A stretch of 64,000 nt of DNA from Hemibagrus wyckioides (Eukaryota > Chordata > Actinopteri > Siluriformes > Bagridae): assembly GCF_019097595.1 (NCBI RefSeq), contig NC_080727.1, positions 10,735,501-10,799,500 of the forward strand, given 5' to 3'. Positions 35,401-40,039 of the stretch are shown here, piece by piece. Position 1 is the first letter of the stretch. Each line of letters starts with the position of its first letter. Both the position numbers and the translations under genes were made by a program. Under the pieces are notes generated by a model that saw only the letters and a list, made by a program, of their open reading frames with translations, was not told the DNA's origin and made no database searches.

Positions 35401-35488
35401 TGACCTTCTCACCATGGCAACATCATCCACAACACAAACAAAAAGGAAAATGGAAGACTTGCATAGAAAATGGGAGACCTTTGACTAG
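2449..35488 (+). CDS. dennd1a: DENND1A, DENN domain Rab35 exchange factor (21 exons, 5'-partial)
   Basis: Exons join in one frame: 2449-2492, 3547-3596, 3681-3800, 3881-3950, 4336-4416, 9606-9659, 9920-10030, 12712-12812, 13761-13806, 16384-16485, 16615-16740, 19163-19264, 19342-19429, 21765-21805, 21880-21951, 22372-22428, 22515-22634, 32133-32203, 32962-33090, 33430-33703, 34574-35488. They give 923 residues; human DENND1A is about 1009. Order: uDENN (residues 1-94), cDENN (about 122-259), dDENN (about 260-421), then a long proline/serine-rich tail. The family is a GEF for Rab35 on clathrin-coated and endosomal membranes and binds clathrin and AP-2; the tail carries NPF, DPF and LLDPL motifs that fit this. 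DENND1A is preferred over 1B and 1C because of the linker LPIPDPG, the dDENN sequence [11 protein letters not shown], the RPITVHFGQ segment and the KWETFD C-terminus. The start codon and roughly the first 30 residues are not seen. No frameshift or internal stop. Exon numbers below count visible exons only. Confidence 0.94.
2493..3546 (+). other. DENND1A intron 1 (visible numbering)
   Basis: AT-rich, with no mobile element or exon recognised. Confidence 0.6.
3547..3596 (+). CDS. dennd1a: DENND1A visible exon 2 (uDENN)
   Basis: Acceptor CTTAG, donor AAAG|GTAT. It encodes [16 protein letters not shown] plus two bases; VPKFCFPF is a hallmark block of the DENND1 uDENN domain. Confidence 0.92.
3681..3800 (+). 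CDS. dennd1a: DENND1A visible exon 3 (uDENN)
   Basis: Acceptor ATCTCAG, donor CTCAG|GTGAGA. It encodes residues including [18 protein letters not shown], the conserved uDENN core strand region. It is separated from exon 2 by an 84-bp intron. Confidence 0.94.
3881..3950 (+). CDS. dennd1a: DENND1A visible exon 4 (uDENN)
   Basis: Acceptor CATACAG, donor GACAG|GTAAGC. It encodes [19 protein letters not shown], matching the [15 protein letters not shown] signature of DENND1A. Confidence 0.95.
4336..4416 (+). CDS. dennd1a: DENND1A visible exon 5 (DENN linker)
   Basis: Acceptor GTTACAG, donor AATATG|GTAATC; 27 codons. Contains [16 protein letters not shown], the linker that separates DENND1A from 1B and 1C, which have a longer, different linker here. 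Confidence 0.92.
4803..5240 (-). mobile_element. Ty3/gypsy integrase relic
   Basis: On the minus strand 4801-4890 reads LTDYAT, a stop, then [17 protein letters not shown], matching the integrase core block DYATRYPEAVPLR of fish gypsy elements. A cysteine pair (CSQCQ) just before it resembles the end of the HHCC zinc finger. Several stops; non-functional. GC content is higher than in the flanks. Lies in DENND1A intron 5. Confidence 0.65.
5241..8300 (+). other. DENND1A intron 5, central part
   Basis: Mostly AT-rich. The stretch 5389-5600 keeps the base composition of the neighbouring gypsy relic and may be part of it. From 5600 to 8300 I see no gene or classifiable repeat. Confidence 0.4.
8304..8342. 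repeat. (AAT)n microsatellite
   Basis: About 13 copies, directly left of the foldback element. A shorter AAT run (about 8620-8634) lies on its right side. Confidence 0.95.
8347..8595. mobile_element. MITE-like foldback element
   Basis: Imperfect palindrome centred near 8468. The outer arms TTGTTCCTGGG (8351-8361) and CCCAGGAACAA (8578-8588) are perfect complements. The inner arms CCATGAAGTTTGGGTTT (from 8417) and AACCCAAACTTTCATGG (8502-8518) pair with one bulge. About 250 bp, no coding capacity. The family is not recognised. Confidence 0.6.
8705..8888. repeat. (CA)n and (TG)n short tracts
   Basis: A CA run near 8718-8732 and a TG run near 8870-8888, about 150 bp apart and complementary. 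Confidence 0.8.
8985..9475 (-). pseudogene. Tc1-like transposase remnant
   Basis: The minus strand of 9050-9090 reads [18 protein letters not shown] sequence. That of 9270-9345 reads [15 protein letters not shown] followed by SVKSG-like sequence, typical of a Tc1 transposase. Frames are broken many times. Lies in DENND1A intron 5. Confidence 0.55.
9606..9659 (+). CDS. dennd1a: DENND1A visible exon 6 (cDENN start)
   Basis: Acceptor TCTCTAG, donor GAAAAT|GTGAGT; 18 codons, [18 protein letters not shown], matching [18 protein letters not shown] of the family. It follows a 5.2-kb intron. Confidence 0.93.
9920..10030 (+). CDS. dennd1a: DENND1A visible exon 7 (cDENN)
   Basis: Acceptor TGTTTCAG, donor AGCACT|GTGAGT; 37 codons. 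Encodes [19 protein letters not shown], the conserved cDENN core. Confidence 0.96.
10715..10785 (+). repeat. SINE tail fragment
   Basis: GGTGTCCTTTGATGGACTGACATTCCATC then GGGTGTATTCCC resembles the 3' body shared by common teleost tRNA-SINEs. No head with A/B boxes is present. Confidence 0.45.
10902..10990. repeat. (TA)n and a short tandem duplication
   Basis: A TA run, then ATATGCACATAGAAATT occurring twice (near 10941 and 10977) separated by another TA run. Confidence 0.85.
11217..12440 (-). mobile_element. Ty3/gypsy LTR retrotransposon relic
   Basis: About 150-bp direct repeats (11217-11370 and 12265-12415; shared TAGGTGAG, GAGGAGACAT, GGTTTACTT, ACACACAACT and GTTCAGC) look like LTR remnants. 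Between them, on the minus strand, 11748-11542 reads [20 protein letters not shown] (RT thumb) and 11490-11405 reads [16 protein letters not shown] then [13 protein letters not shown] (RNase H, catalytic TDAS). The order RT to RNase H is correct for the minus strand. Frames are broken and gag, protease and integrase are absent. Lies in DENND1A intron 7. Confidence 0.78.
12546..12678. repeat. (TGTGTGTC)n minisatellite near an exon 8 acceptor
   Basis: About 16 near-perfect 8-bp units, ending in TGTGTGTG 33 bp before the start of DENND1A visible exon 8 (12712). Confidence 0.97.
12712..12812 (+). CDS. dennd1a: DENND1A visible exon 8 (cDENN)
   Basis: Acceptor TCTCTTAG, donor TGCTG|GTAAGA. Encodes [20 protein letters not shown] long TG-rich octamer repeat ends about 33 bp before the acceptor. 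Confidence 0.95.
12813..13760 (+). other. DENND1A intron 8
   Basis: AT-rich, no repeat or exon recognised. Confidence 0.5.
13761..13806 (+). CDS. dennd1a: DENND1A visible exon 9 (cDENN)
   Basis: Acceptor TATACTAG, donor GATGGAG|GTAAGA. Completes the cysteine split from exon 8 and encodes [16 protein letters not shown], a near-invariant cDENN block. Confidence 0.95.
13807..15590 (+). other. DENND1A intron 9, left part
   Basis: The frames at 14128-14391 and 15035-15316 are open but match nothing I know. A GACAGACAGACA tract lies near 14470. Possibly an unidentified old repeat (14400-15580 is less AT-rich). Confidence 0.3.
15599..16075 (-). mobile_element. Tc1 derivative (family of the 33763-34489 element)
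   Basis: Begins CAGTATTGTGCAAAATTTTAG, matching the inverted repeat CAGTACTGTGCAAAGGTTTTAG seen at 34489 on the other strand. It then shares TCAATATTTGGTGTGACCA and TTCTTCTAGGTACACTTGCA with 33895-33950. Internally deleted; right end decayed. Confidence 0.75.
16384..16485 (+). CDS. dennd1a: DENND1A visible exon 10 (cDENN)
   Basis: Acceptor TTTTGCAG, donor GATGTG|GTGAGA; 34 codons with [19 protein letters not shown], a conserved DENND1 block. Confidence 0.95.
16615..16740 (+). CDS. dennd1a: DENND1A visible exon 11 (cDENN/dDENN junction)
   Basis: Acceptor TTTGAAG, donor GAACCG|GTAAAA; 42 codons. Contains [19 protein letters not shown] and [16 protein letters not shown], typical of the domain junction. 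Confidence 0.94.
16966..17007. repeat. (CT)n microsatellite
   Basis: CT dinucleotide run with a single GT interruption in DENND1A intron 11. Confidence 0.9.
17165..17624 (+). mobile_element. Truncated Tc1 (3' end), copy A
   Basis: Encodes the end of a Tc1 transposase: [19 protein letters not shown] then [12 protein letters not shown], where the E of IENLW is the third catalytic residue. It runs to the terminal CCAGAGCTG followed by TA. Same family as 61898-62434, which lies in the opposite orientation. The 5' half is missing. Confidence 0.85.
17664..18015 (+). mobile_element. tRNA-derived SINE (family 1)
   Basis: Starts GGTGGCACGGTGGCTTAGTG (A box) with B box GGTTCGAGTC at 17718-17727. The teleost SINE body follows: GGAGTTTGCATGTTCTCCCC, then GGTTTCCTCCCACAG, then TAAATTGCCCG. 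It ends GGATAAGCGGTACAGACAATG and an (AATGA)n tail. Transcribed by RNA polymerase III in such families. Sits between two Tc1 elements in intron 11. Confidence 0.9.
18028..19095 (-). mobile_element. Tc1 element with deleted transposase C-terminus
   Basis: Terminal inverted repeats CAGCGCCCTCCACAATTATT (18028) and its complement ending in GTGGAGGGTGCTG (19095). The minus strand encodes [20 protein letters not shown] with [20 protein letters not shown] (within 18833-18603). [13 protein letters not shown] and VLWLDETKL (first catalytic Asp) follow within 18532-18284, then [13 protein letters not shown] sequence. The second Asp and the Glu are deleted, since the left repeat begins soon after. The left flank has TA; the right flank is TG, so the right TA has decayed. 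Confidence 0.9.
19163..19264 (+). CDS. dennd1a: DENND1A visible exon 12 (dDENN)
   Basis: Acceptor TTTTCAG, donor AAACAA|GTATGC; 34 codons with [16 protein letters not shown], the dDENN helix region. Separated from exon 13 by a 77-bp intron. Confidence 0.95.
19342..19429 (+). CDS. dennd1a: DENND1A visible exon 13 (dDENN)
   Basis: Acceptor TGCTTAG, donor GCTG|GTGAGG. Encodes [19 protein letters not shown] and the DENND1A-type [10 protein letters not shown]. Confidence 0.95.
19962..21472 (+). pseudogene. Broken Tc1 transposase in the 19586-21719 element
   Basis: The ATG at 19962 opens [15 protein letters not shown], then a one-base expansion of an A-tract shifts the frame; the intended frame resumes as [21 protein letters not shown] 553-bp insertion splits the gene. 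Afterwards [33 protein letters not shown] and [14 protein letters not shown] (second Asp) follow. At [12 protein letters not shown] the expected IEHLWGILKR block is missing and KVGERK follows directly, so the catalytic Glu is lost. It cannot encode an active enzyme. Confidence 0.9.
20180..20732 (-). mobile_element. Nested short Tc1 derivative
   Basis: TIRs CACTACCAGTCAAAAGCTTG (20180) and complement CAAACTTTTGACTGGTAGTG (ending 20732), TA on both sides (20178-20179 and 20733-20734). The minus strand carries [17 protein letters not shown] and [14 protein letters not shown], the second HTH of a different Tc1 family. The catalytic part is deleted. Confidence 0.92.
21765..21805 (+). CDS. dennd1a: DENND1A visible exon 14 (dDENN)
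   Basis: Acceptor TATACAG, donor TTTAAG|GTTGGT. Short 41-nt exon encoding [14 protein letters not shown], matching GSDKLYHQWLSTVRK of the family. Confidence 0.93.
21880..21951 (+). CDS. dennd1a: DENND1A visible exon 15
   Basis: Acceptor CTTCACAG, donor AAGTTT|GTAAGT; 24 codons with [17 protein letters not shown], conserved just after the dDENN domain. It lies 74 bp after exon 14. Confidence 0.95.
22372..22428 (+). CDS. dennd1a: DENND1A visible exon 16
   Basis: Acceptor TTTTGCAG, donor AAAAA|GTATAC; 19 codons, [19 protein letters not shown], the basic helix after the DENN module. The 420-bp intron before it shows no repeat I recognise. Confidence 0.94.
22515..22634 (+). CDS. dennd1a: DENND1A visible exon 17
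   Basis: Acceptor CTTTTGCAG, donor GGACAG|GTAGGC; 40 codons. The last third, [10 protein letters not shown], is a conserved DENND1A/1C motif. The serine/threonine-rich first part is poorly conserved. Confidence 0.92.
22833..22935. repeat. TG-rich repeat
   Basis: Interrupted (TG)n with TGTC and TTTG variants at the start of DENND1A intron 17. Confidence 0.9.
23400..24531 (-). mobile_element. hAT element remnant
   Basis: Contains the transposase pseudogene. The right edge CACTG at 24531 ends a stretch whose complement reads CAGTGCTTCCCAAAGTACCC, typical of hAT termini. No matching left terminus or 8-bp duplication was found, so the left edge is approximate. Confidence 0.55.
23436..24177 (-). 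pseudogene. hAT transposase (ZBED5-like) pseudogene
   Basis: From ATG at 24177 the minus strand reads a BED-type zinc finger region ([32 protein letters not shown]) and stops at 23944. A second frame (23930-23436) gives [31 protein letters not shown] (catalytic region), [24 protein letters not shown] and SRPLKSCLF, as in ZBED5/FAM200-type hAT proteins. A chunk between DSTD and GLNWG is missing, and the C-terminal dimerisation domain is absent. Antisense in DENND1A intron 17. Confidence 0.85.
25225..26472 (+). mobile_element. Full-length 1248-bp Tc1 element, copy 1
   Basis: TIRs CACTATATTGCCAAAAGTAT (25225) with complement ending GGCAATATAGTG (26472); TA duplications at 25223-25224 and 26473-26474. 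Exactly the same length as copy 2 (55954-57201), in the opposite orientation. Sense to DENND1A, in intron 17. Confidence 0.96.
25359..26390 (+). pseudogene. Tc1 transposase with one premature stop
   Basis: 344-codon frame from the ATG at 25359 ([13 protein letters not shown]) to AIAAKGG-like C-terminus. TGA at 25587-25589 replaces the CGA found in copy 2, as expected from deamination of a methylated CpG. All three catalytic positions are kept: [14 protein letters not shown] and NPIEHLW, with 34 residues between the last two (DD34E). Confidence 0.95.
27750..28196 (+). other. DENND1A intron 17, AT-rich stretch
   Basis: No exon or repeat recognised apart from a T-tract near 27878-27893. Confidence 0.4.
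28199..28673 (-). mobile_element. Short Tc1 derivative (475 bp)
   Basis: TIRs CACTGATCGGGCATAACATT (28199) with complement ending GCCTGATCAGTG (28673); TA at 28197-28198 and 28674-28675. The minus strand keeps only the C-terminal end of a transposase: [20 protein letters not shown] then [11 protein letters not shown]. Internal part deleted. Confidence 0.92.
28676..30640 (+). other. DENND1A intron 17, AT-rich stretch
   Basis: Very AT-rich, no mobile element recognised. The open frame at 29148-29411 has no recognisable homology. Confidence 0.4.
30652..30836 (-). mobile_element. tRNA-derived SINE (family 2), copy A
   Basis: On the minus strand: GTAGCTCAAGTGGTTAAGG (A box), CAGGGTGCAAGCCCC (B box, mutated from GGTTCAAGC), then CACTGTTGGGCCCTTGAACA and CTGCTCCAGGGGAGCTG. 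Matches 43475-43695 block by block. Confidence 0.88.
30837..32132 (+). other. DENND1A intron 17, right end
   Basis: AT-rich, nothing recognised before the exon 18 acceptor. Confidence 0.4.
32133..32203 (+). CDS. dennd1a: DENND1A visible exon 18
   Basis: Acceptor GTGTGCAG, donor GAACA|GTAAGA. Encodes [20 protein letters not shown], which aligns with RPPRPHVVKRPKSN immediately after HFGQ in mammals. No exon therefore seems to be missing inside the 9.5-kb intron 17. Confidence 0.88.
32204..32961 (+). other. DENND1A intron 18
   Basis: Contains poly-T tracts near 32242-32257 and 32451-32476 and a CTGT-rich polypyrimidine stretch before the acceptor. No mobile element recognised. Confidence 0.5.
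32962..33090 (+). CDS. dennd1a: DENND1A visible exon 19
   Basis: Acceptor GAATCTAG, donor GAATG|GTCTAT, a weak match to the donor consensus. Encodes an acidic segment ([19 protein letters not shown]). If the donor is skipped the frame stops four codons later (33101-33103). Confidence 0.8.
33379..33398. repeat. (TG)n microsatellite before exon 20
   Basis: A short TG run about 35 bp upstream of the exon 20 acceptor. Confidence 0.85.
33430..33703 (+). CDS. dennd1a: DENND1A visible exon 20
   Basis: Acceptor GTGTCAG, donor TACCAG|GTACCC. Starts with the third base of a tryptophan codon split from exon 19 and encodes 91 further codons of acidic, serine-rich tail. LSLLDDSF resembles the LLEDVFSNL region of mammalian DENND1A. 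Confidence 0.82.
33763..34489 (-). mobile_element. Tc1 derivative filling DENND1A intron 20
   Basis: TIRs CAGTACTCTGCAGTTGTTTT (33763) and complement TTTGCACAGTACTG ending 34489; TA at 33761-33762 and 34490-34491. The minus strand reads [20 protein letters not shown] and [10 protein letters not shown] (34328-34083), with the second catalytic Asp but no Glu. It is 727 bp of an 870-bp intron (33704-34573). Related copies: 1488-1892 and 15599-16075. Confidence 0.92.
34574..35488 (+). CDS. dennd1a: DENND1A last coding exon (proline-rich tail, stop)
   Basis: Acceptor TCTATAG; 304 codons and the stop TAG at 35486-35488. Starts [20 protein letters not shown] and soon reaches CNKLWNQ (mammalian YNKLWSLGQ). 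Then comes SISIPRPQ (mammalian SITIPRPQ) and DLLCLLDPL (mammalian LLALLDPL). Two NPF motifs, a DPFSDLL block and the terminal KWETFD follow. NPF binds EH domains and DPF binds AP-2 in known proteins; use of these motifs here is inferred. Confidence 0.93.
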   Translation, partial: RQELSADENTQTFLTLKHSSCNKLWNQSLPDTVLFSSQDSSSFNMPLSVLPLEPCPPRASPGPELMEERSISIPRPQAQKKITKPGAVLSPTVTLLQGLRQDEREVVGNVKRQVNQQTLNTSPLTESQTPSTDPGPDLLCLLDPLSGVVESSEPSLPPQPALTQFQSQRSPNPFTQDSHYILQKYYNPVHPENPFSTAYFSPQTTAYFQTSPVLMFNQASPVSGPTMNGSWPVDRSSPAPSNSTSLYSLIDSPAPSCLSKTLPPTHLTDKPNDPFSDLLTMATSSTTQTKRKMEDLHRKWETFD

Positions 35489-36520
35489 CCTACCTGACTT
35501 GTCTCCTAACCAATCTTCAAAGGTCCATGGTATTTTAACAGACATCATATATCTCAGCCAGCTTAAAGATTCAGTTCATACTTTTACAGTAAAGGTTAAA
35601 CTACCATAGTGATACAGGAACCTAGTATTTGACTATATGGTTGCTATATCAAACACATTCTCCAGTCTAGACACCAATGGTGTTACTTCCTAATGCTTGT
35701 TATTTCTGCTTCTGATCAGTGCCACATTTGAAGTGCACTCAAGTTTACATACTGATTTGAATGATTGCATGAGTAGTCATTTGAAATAAGTGATTACACA
35801 CACTGTAGATTAAAAAGCTAAAACACAAAATATGACTCCAATATGTTCACCCCAGAACACAATACTGTTCATTAATGGTTTTCAGATCAGAATATTTATT
35901 TCAGTTAGCATTGGTGTATGTGACACGTGTCATGCTGTTTCTCCTATGGAGCAGTGCTATACAAGGCCTAACAATTTATCTCTTCTTACCCTAACACTAG
36001 CTGTTCCATTTATTAGAGTTCACTTAAATGCAAGCACAAATCTAATGTGAGTTGAACACATATTAGACCAGCAAGCTGCTGCTTATACTGTCATACTGAA
36101 TATGAAAGTGAGGGTCATTTTCAAGTTGGTGATTTAAATTGGTGACTTGGGTTCAAAAGTTACATCAATATTTATGAGAGAATCTTTCACACTTGCTCTC
36201 TTTTTTTTCCTTTGACAAATGTAATAGAATGTAACATGAAAGCCAGAAACAATTCTAAAGTGAAAGTATAAAAAAGTTACTGTTGTATGACTGAGTAGAT
36301 GCAAAAAAAAAAAAAAAGATATGTCATTGATCTAATTGGAGTCTACTATATTTCAAGTATACTACTGCATGTATAGTCCAAATAGCATCAAATTAATCAC
36401 TGCAAATTTGGTAAATCAGTGTTATGAAATTGTAATGTATGTGCAGGATTTAGGCTATTTTATTACTCTTTTTAAATCTCTATTTTGAGTTGTTGAATTA
36501 ATAAAGTAATGCCAATATTT
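35489..36520 (+). other. dennd1a: DENND1A 3' UTR
   Basis: About 1 kb of AT-rich non-coding sequence follows the stop codon. AATAAA at 36500-36505 is the first canonical poly(A) signal downstream, so the transcript probably ends near 36520. No repeat is recognised apart from an A-tract near 36302-36316. Confidence 0.55.
36500..36505 (+). terminator. Likely DENND1A poly(A) signal
   Basis: Canonical AATAAA about 1 kb past the stop codon. The exact cleavage site is not determined. Confidence 0.5.
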
Positions 36521-36524
36521 ATGG

Positions 36525-37440
36525 TATAACAATGTTCACAGTTTCTGTGTTAAATCCTCACTAGAATAGAATAGTAAAGACAAAGAAATCAGATTTTGTA
36601 TTGTATTTAAACTTATAATTCAAATTAAATACATTTTTACTTAAATACTGGTTTCCCTGCTTACCCCATGTTCACACCAGCAGTAAGATACCAGAAGACA
36701 GTGGATGCAATGTGGTGAAATTGAAATTGAGATTTGTGACACTCGGTTTGCTACAGTACTGTACAAGGAGTACAGACGGTTCCCAGCTTGAAATATGTTA
36801 TATAGCTTGCTTGTTTAGATCTCATTGTGAAGCCATTCAAGATTTTTATTTGTCATGTACACAGTTGTCTAAAGTATCCAACTTGCTGTGAAATGAAAAC
36901 TGCTGATGACCAGCAGTGAACCAAAGATAGGCGAATCAACTAGCAATTAGCATTTGAGGATGTGAAACAGGAAATAGCTACTAGTCTGAGTGCAGAATTT
37001 CTGTGTTTTCAGTAGCAAGCTGCAAGTCATTTGTGTCATTTGCAGTTTGTCTCTCTGCAAATGTGCAGAAGCTGCTATCATTGTCACGTGGCATACAATG
37101 CTCGGCCTTTTTAAGATCTGTTTTGATATAATTTTAGCAAAAGTGTATAGACTATACAGTAAAATTCATATACATCACCATGTGGTCCTTAAAATATATA
37201 ATTTATGTATTTTATATATATAAAATTTATACTATATTTTTGTGATAGTGTAAGCCAGACAGTGAGAGACAGTGGCTTTTCTTCATTTTGTGAGAGTCAG
37301 ATGTGTTTAAGCAAGGTCTTTGAAAATTCTTAAACCTTTGCACTGCAAAAAATGACATCTTGGCATGTGATAATAATTAGTTAAATTCAATTTTATTTGT
37401 ATAGCACTTGAATCACGTTTTCTTTGGCTGGCCGGTTGTG
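36525..37440. other. Intergenic AT-rich stretch
   Basis: No gene or repeat recognised between the DENND1A poly(A) signal and the first Tc1 fragment. Confidence 0.4.
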
Positions 37441-37469
37441 TGTGTATATGTTGCTTACCGGGGTAAGAG

Positions 37470-37865
37470 ATGGCACCAGGATATGCTTTTGAATCAAGTC
37501 AGCAGAGGCAGTGTGATCTGAACATTATCCTGCTGGGAAACCAATGGTCCTGGCATTCATGCGATATTTTTACATACCACCTACAGTATTCACTAATATT
37601 AGTGGCCTCTTTCTGCCACACTGCAATTTTTTCTTTTCAAAAATGCCTTGAGGAACGTGACAAAACATTCACTTGGTCCCTAAATTCCCCAGATCTTAAT
37701 CTAATTGAAGATCTGCAGGATGTGTTGGATAAACATGTCTGTTCCATAAAGATTCCACTTCACAACTAACAGGACTTAAAGCATCTTCTGTTTATGTCTT
37801 GGTGCCAGATACCAGAAATACTAATGGATCAGAGCTTTGGCAAAAGGGGGGCCTACACAATAGTA
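37470..37865 (+). pseudogene. Tc1 transposase C-terminal fragment
   Basis: Reads NSPDLNLIEDLQDVLDKHV, then after a stop LKHLLFMSWCQIPEI. This is the C-terminal catalytic block of the family seen at 28199-28673 ([10 protein letters not shown]). Decayed, no inverted repeats. Confidence 0.75.
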
Positions 37866-38039
37866 GCCAGAGGGTTTTGCTTTTCTGGCTAATCTGTTAC
37901 ATATATATACATTTGTGTGCATATATGTTACCATGTATGTGTACACTGTCCTTCAAATCTTTTTAGTTTTTTTTTCAAGGCCTAAATAACAATTTTGTTA
38001 TCCTCAAAACTTATATAAATTAAGAAATAACTGCAGATA

Positions 38040-38630
38040 GCAAGTAAAACACGGCAGATTTCAGTATGTCCATTTTTCCAAAACGTATACAAAAATTCAG
38101 AAAATAAATGGGAAAAATAAATACACCATTCAGTGACATGTACAACCACCTTTAGCAATGATAACTTGAAGTAAATCTTTTCTGTAGGAATTTATCAGTC
38201 TCTCATATAGTTTTGGAAAAATATTGAAATATTCACATGCTTCAGTTCATTGATTGTATTCATTTATGCACAGCTCTCTTAAGATCTTGACACATCATCT
38301 CAGTGAGGTTGAGATCTAGACTTTGACATCCCAACACCTTGATATTTGTTTATTTATTAATCTATTCAGGTGTCTATTGCTGATGTGCTTGGCATCATTG
38401 TTTTGTTGCAGGATCCTAGCCACCCTTCCACTCTTTTTGCATAACATGCAGCAGCAGCATGTTTCTCACTATCTCTACACTCATGCAGCAGCAGATGTAT
38501 CTGCCTCTACCAAACCCACCTAAATTCCATGTCGATTAATACATGTGTAAACCTTAGTCTTAGAGAGTTGACAGATTGGCTGGTTTGAGTTTTGCATAAA
38601 CATCTGATCATCTGGAAATTTCCCTTACAA
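38040..38630 (-). mobile_element. DNA transposon remnant (Tc1/mariner-type, tentative)
   Basis: Resembles the common teleost pattern TTGAGATCTAGACTTTGAC, then CCAACACCTTGAT, then TGCTTGGCATCATTGTTTTG, which is antisense to a Tc1-type transposase. Coding frames are fully decayed. Confidence 0.45.
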
Positions 38631-38699
38631 CAAAACATCCTATGAGCACAAGGTGTATAAGGTGAAACAATTTGTTGATGAGATAAAATAAGAGAATTA

Positions 38700-38925
38700 T
38701 TAGATTAGTTTGAGCTGACATGAAGAATAAACTAAGCACTCCTCACAATCTTGGTGTGTAGAAAAGCGTCTCAGATTGCACAACACACCAACCCATAAGG
38801 TGGACGGGCTACAACAGCAGAGGCCACAACTGGTTCCACTCAGCAAGAATGGGAGAATCTGAAGCTATCATGGGCCACAGACTCACTAAAACTGGACAGT
38901 TGGAGACTGGAATAAGACAAGACAA
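38700..38925 (+). pseudogene. Tc1 transposase middle fragment
   Basis: Contains RLRLHNTPTHKVDGLQQQR-like sequence and THQNWTVGDW, resembling the LTKTGLQQQR and HQNWT region upstream of the first catalytic Asp. Probably the same insertion family as 37470-37865. Confidence 0.5.
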
Positions 38926-39739
38926 TTTCTTTTCTAATATATTAAAATCTTTTCAATTAGTCAACAGTAATCAAATAAATAAAGGTGATATTTGGTTTGA
39001 CAACGCATTATGTTTTGTTTTTCTCATTTGTGCATTATTTAAAGTGACTGGCAGGTCATTTTTACTGTTCAAATTAGACAATCTTCTACAGTTCATATGG
39101 AGACACTGACTTTGTCTTTTGCCTGTAAAACCCAGTAGGCTTCATAATGTTTTTCTGTATGTCTGTTTTTCTTTTTTGTTTGTTTGTTCATTTTATTGGG
39201 AGGTGGCTGAAAAGTGGTCTGTTATGTAGCATGTTGCTGGTTTTACTGACATGCAAACATTTTTATAACATTTCGTTTTCACTGGAAATATTTGGAAATA
39301 TAACATTCACACTATTCACTCAGTAACACAAAAGCAATAAAATAGACACATTACAAAGTTTGTATTTTAAAAAAACTTGAGTGGCTAAAGCTTTTACACG
39401 ACTGTATATTTCAGAAGTTGACTTAATTTAGATTAATCTATATAACGTAATATTTGTAAAATAGATTATTATAATAATTAATAAGCTCCTTTTTGTCAAT
39501 GATGCCTTTCAAAATTTAAAAACATATAGCTTTGTATATGGACACATATACTGTGAAAATTTCTGTTTGCTCCATTTGTTTTTGTACTATCATCAAATCT
39601 TTTCAACTTTTATTTGATCTTAAACAAATATATAGTATGAACTTTTAATATGCATATTTTCTGGACTGTGATTTATGTAATGACATAATTTACATGGCAA
39701 TATGGTGTGCTGTTGATTGACTGATGCTTTGTTGTTTAT

Positions 39740-40030
39740 GGCAGCTCAGATTTAAACAATCAAGTGAAGTTCCTGGCCATCAGACACCAGAGCTCATTGA
39801 CAACCCACTTGATGGCCAGGGCCTCTCATTCCACCATAGCATACTTCTTCTCCCTGGGACTCAGCTTGCTGATGAACAGGACCAGGTGCTCCTCCCCGTC
39901 GAAGCACTGAGAGAGGATGGCATCTAGTCTCGACTCTGAGGCGTCCATTTGCAGCATGAAGGTTGAAGTCTGGGTTCCAGAGGACTGGGGAACCTGTGCT
40001 TGGTTTTGTGGGTCCACCACGCCCATTCTA
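39740..40030 (-). mobile_element. Ty3/gypsy RNase H relic
   Basis: The minus strand reads LQMDASESRLDAILSQCFDG then EEHLVLFISKLSPREKKYAM, the start of the gypsy RNase H domain (family [16 protein letters not shown]). The stretch further left (ending about 39740) fits the following ALAIKW region with a stop. Short isolated fragment in the intergenic region. Confidence 0.8.
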
Positions 40031-40039
40031 GTTGGCCTT

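Noticed and set aside
35388..35609. Second open frame overlapping the DENND1A last exon
   Set aside because: It is an out-of-frame shadow; the conserved NDPFSDLL to KWETFD frame is the real one.
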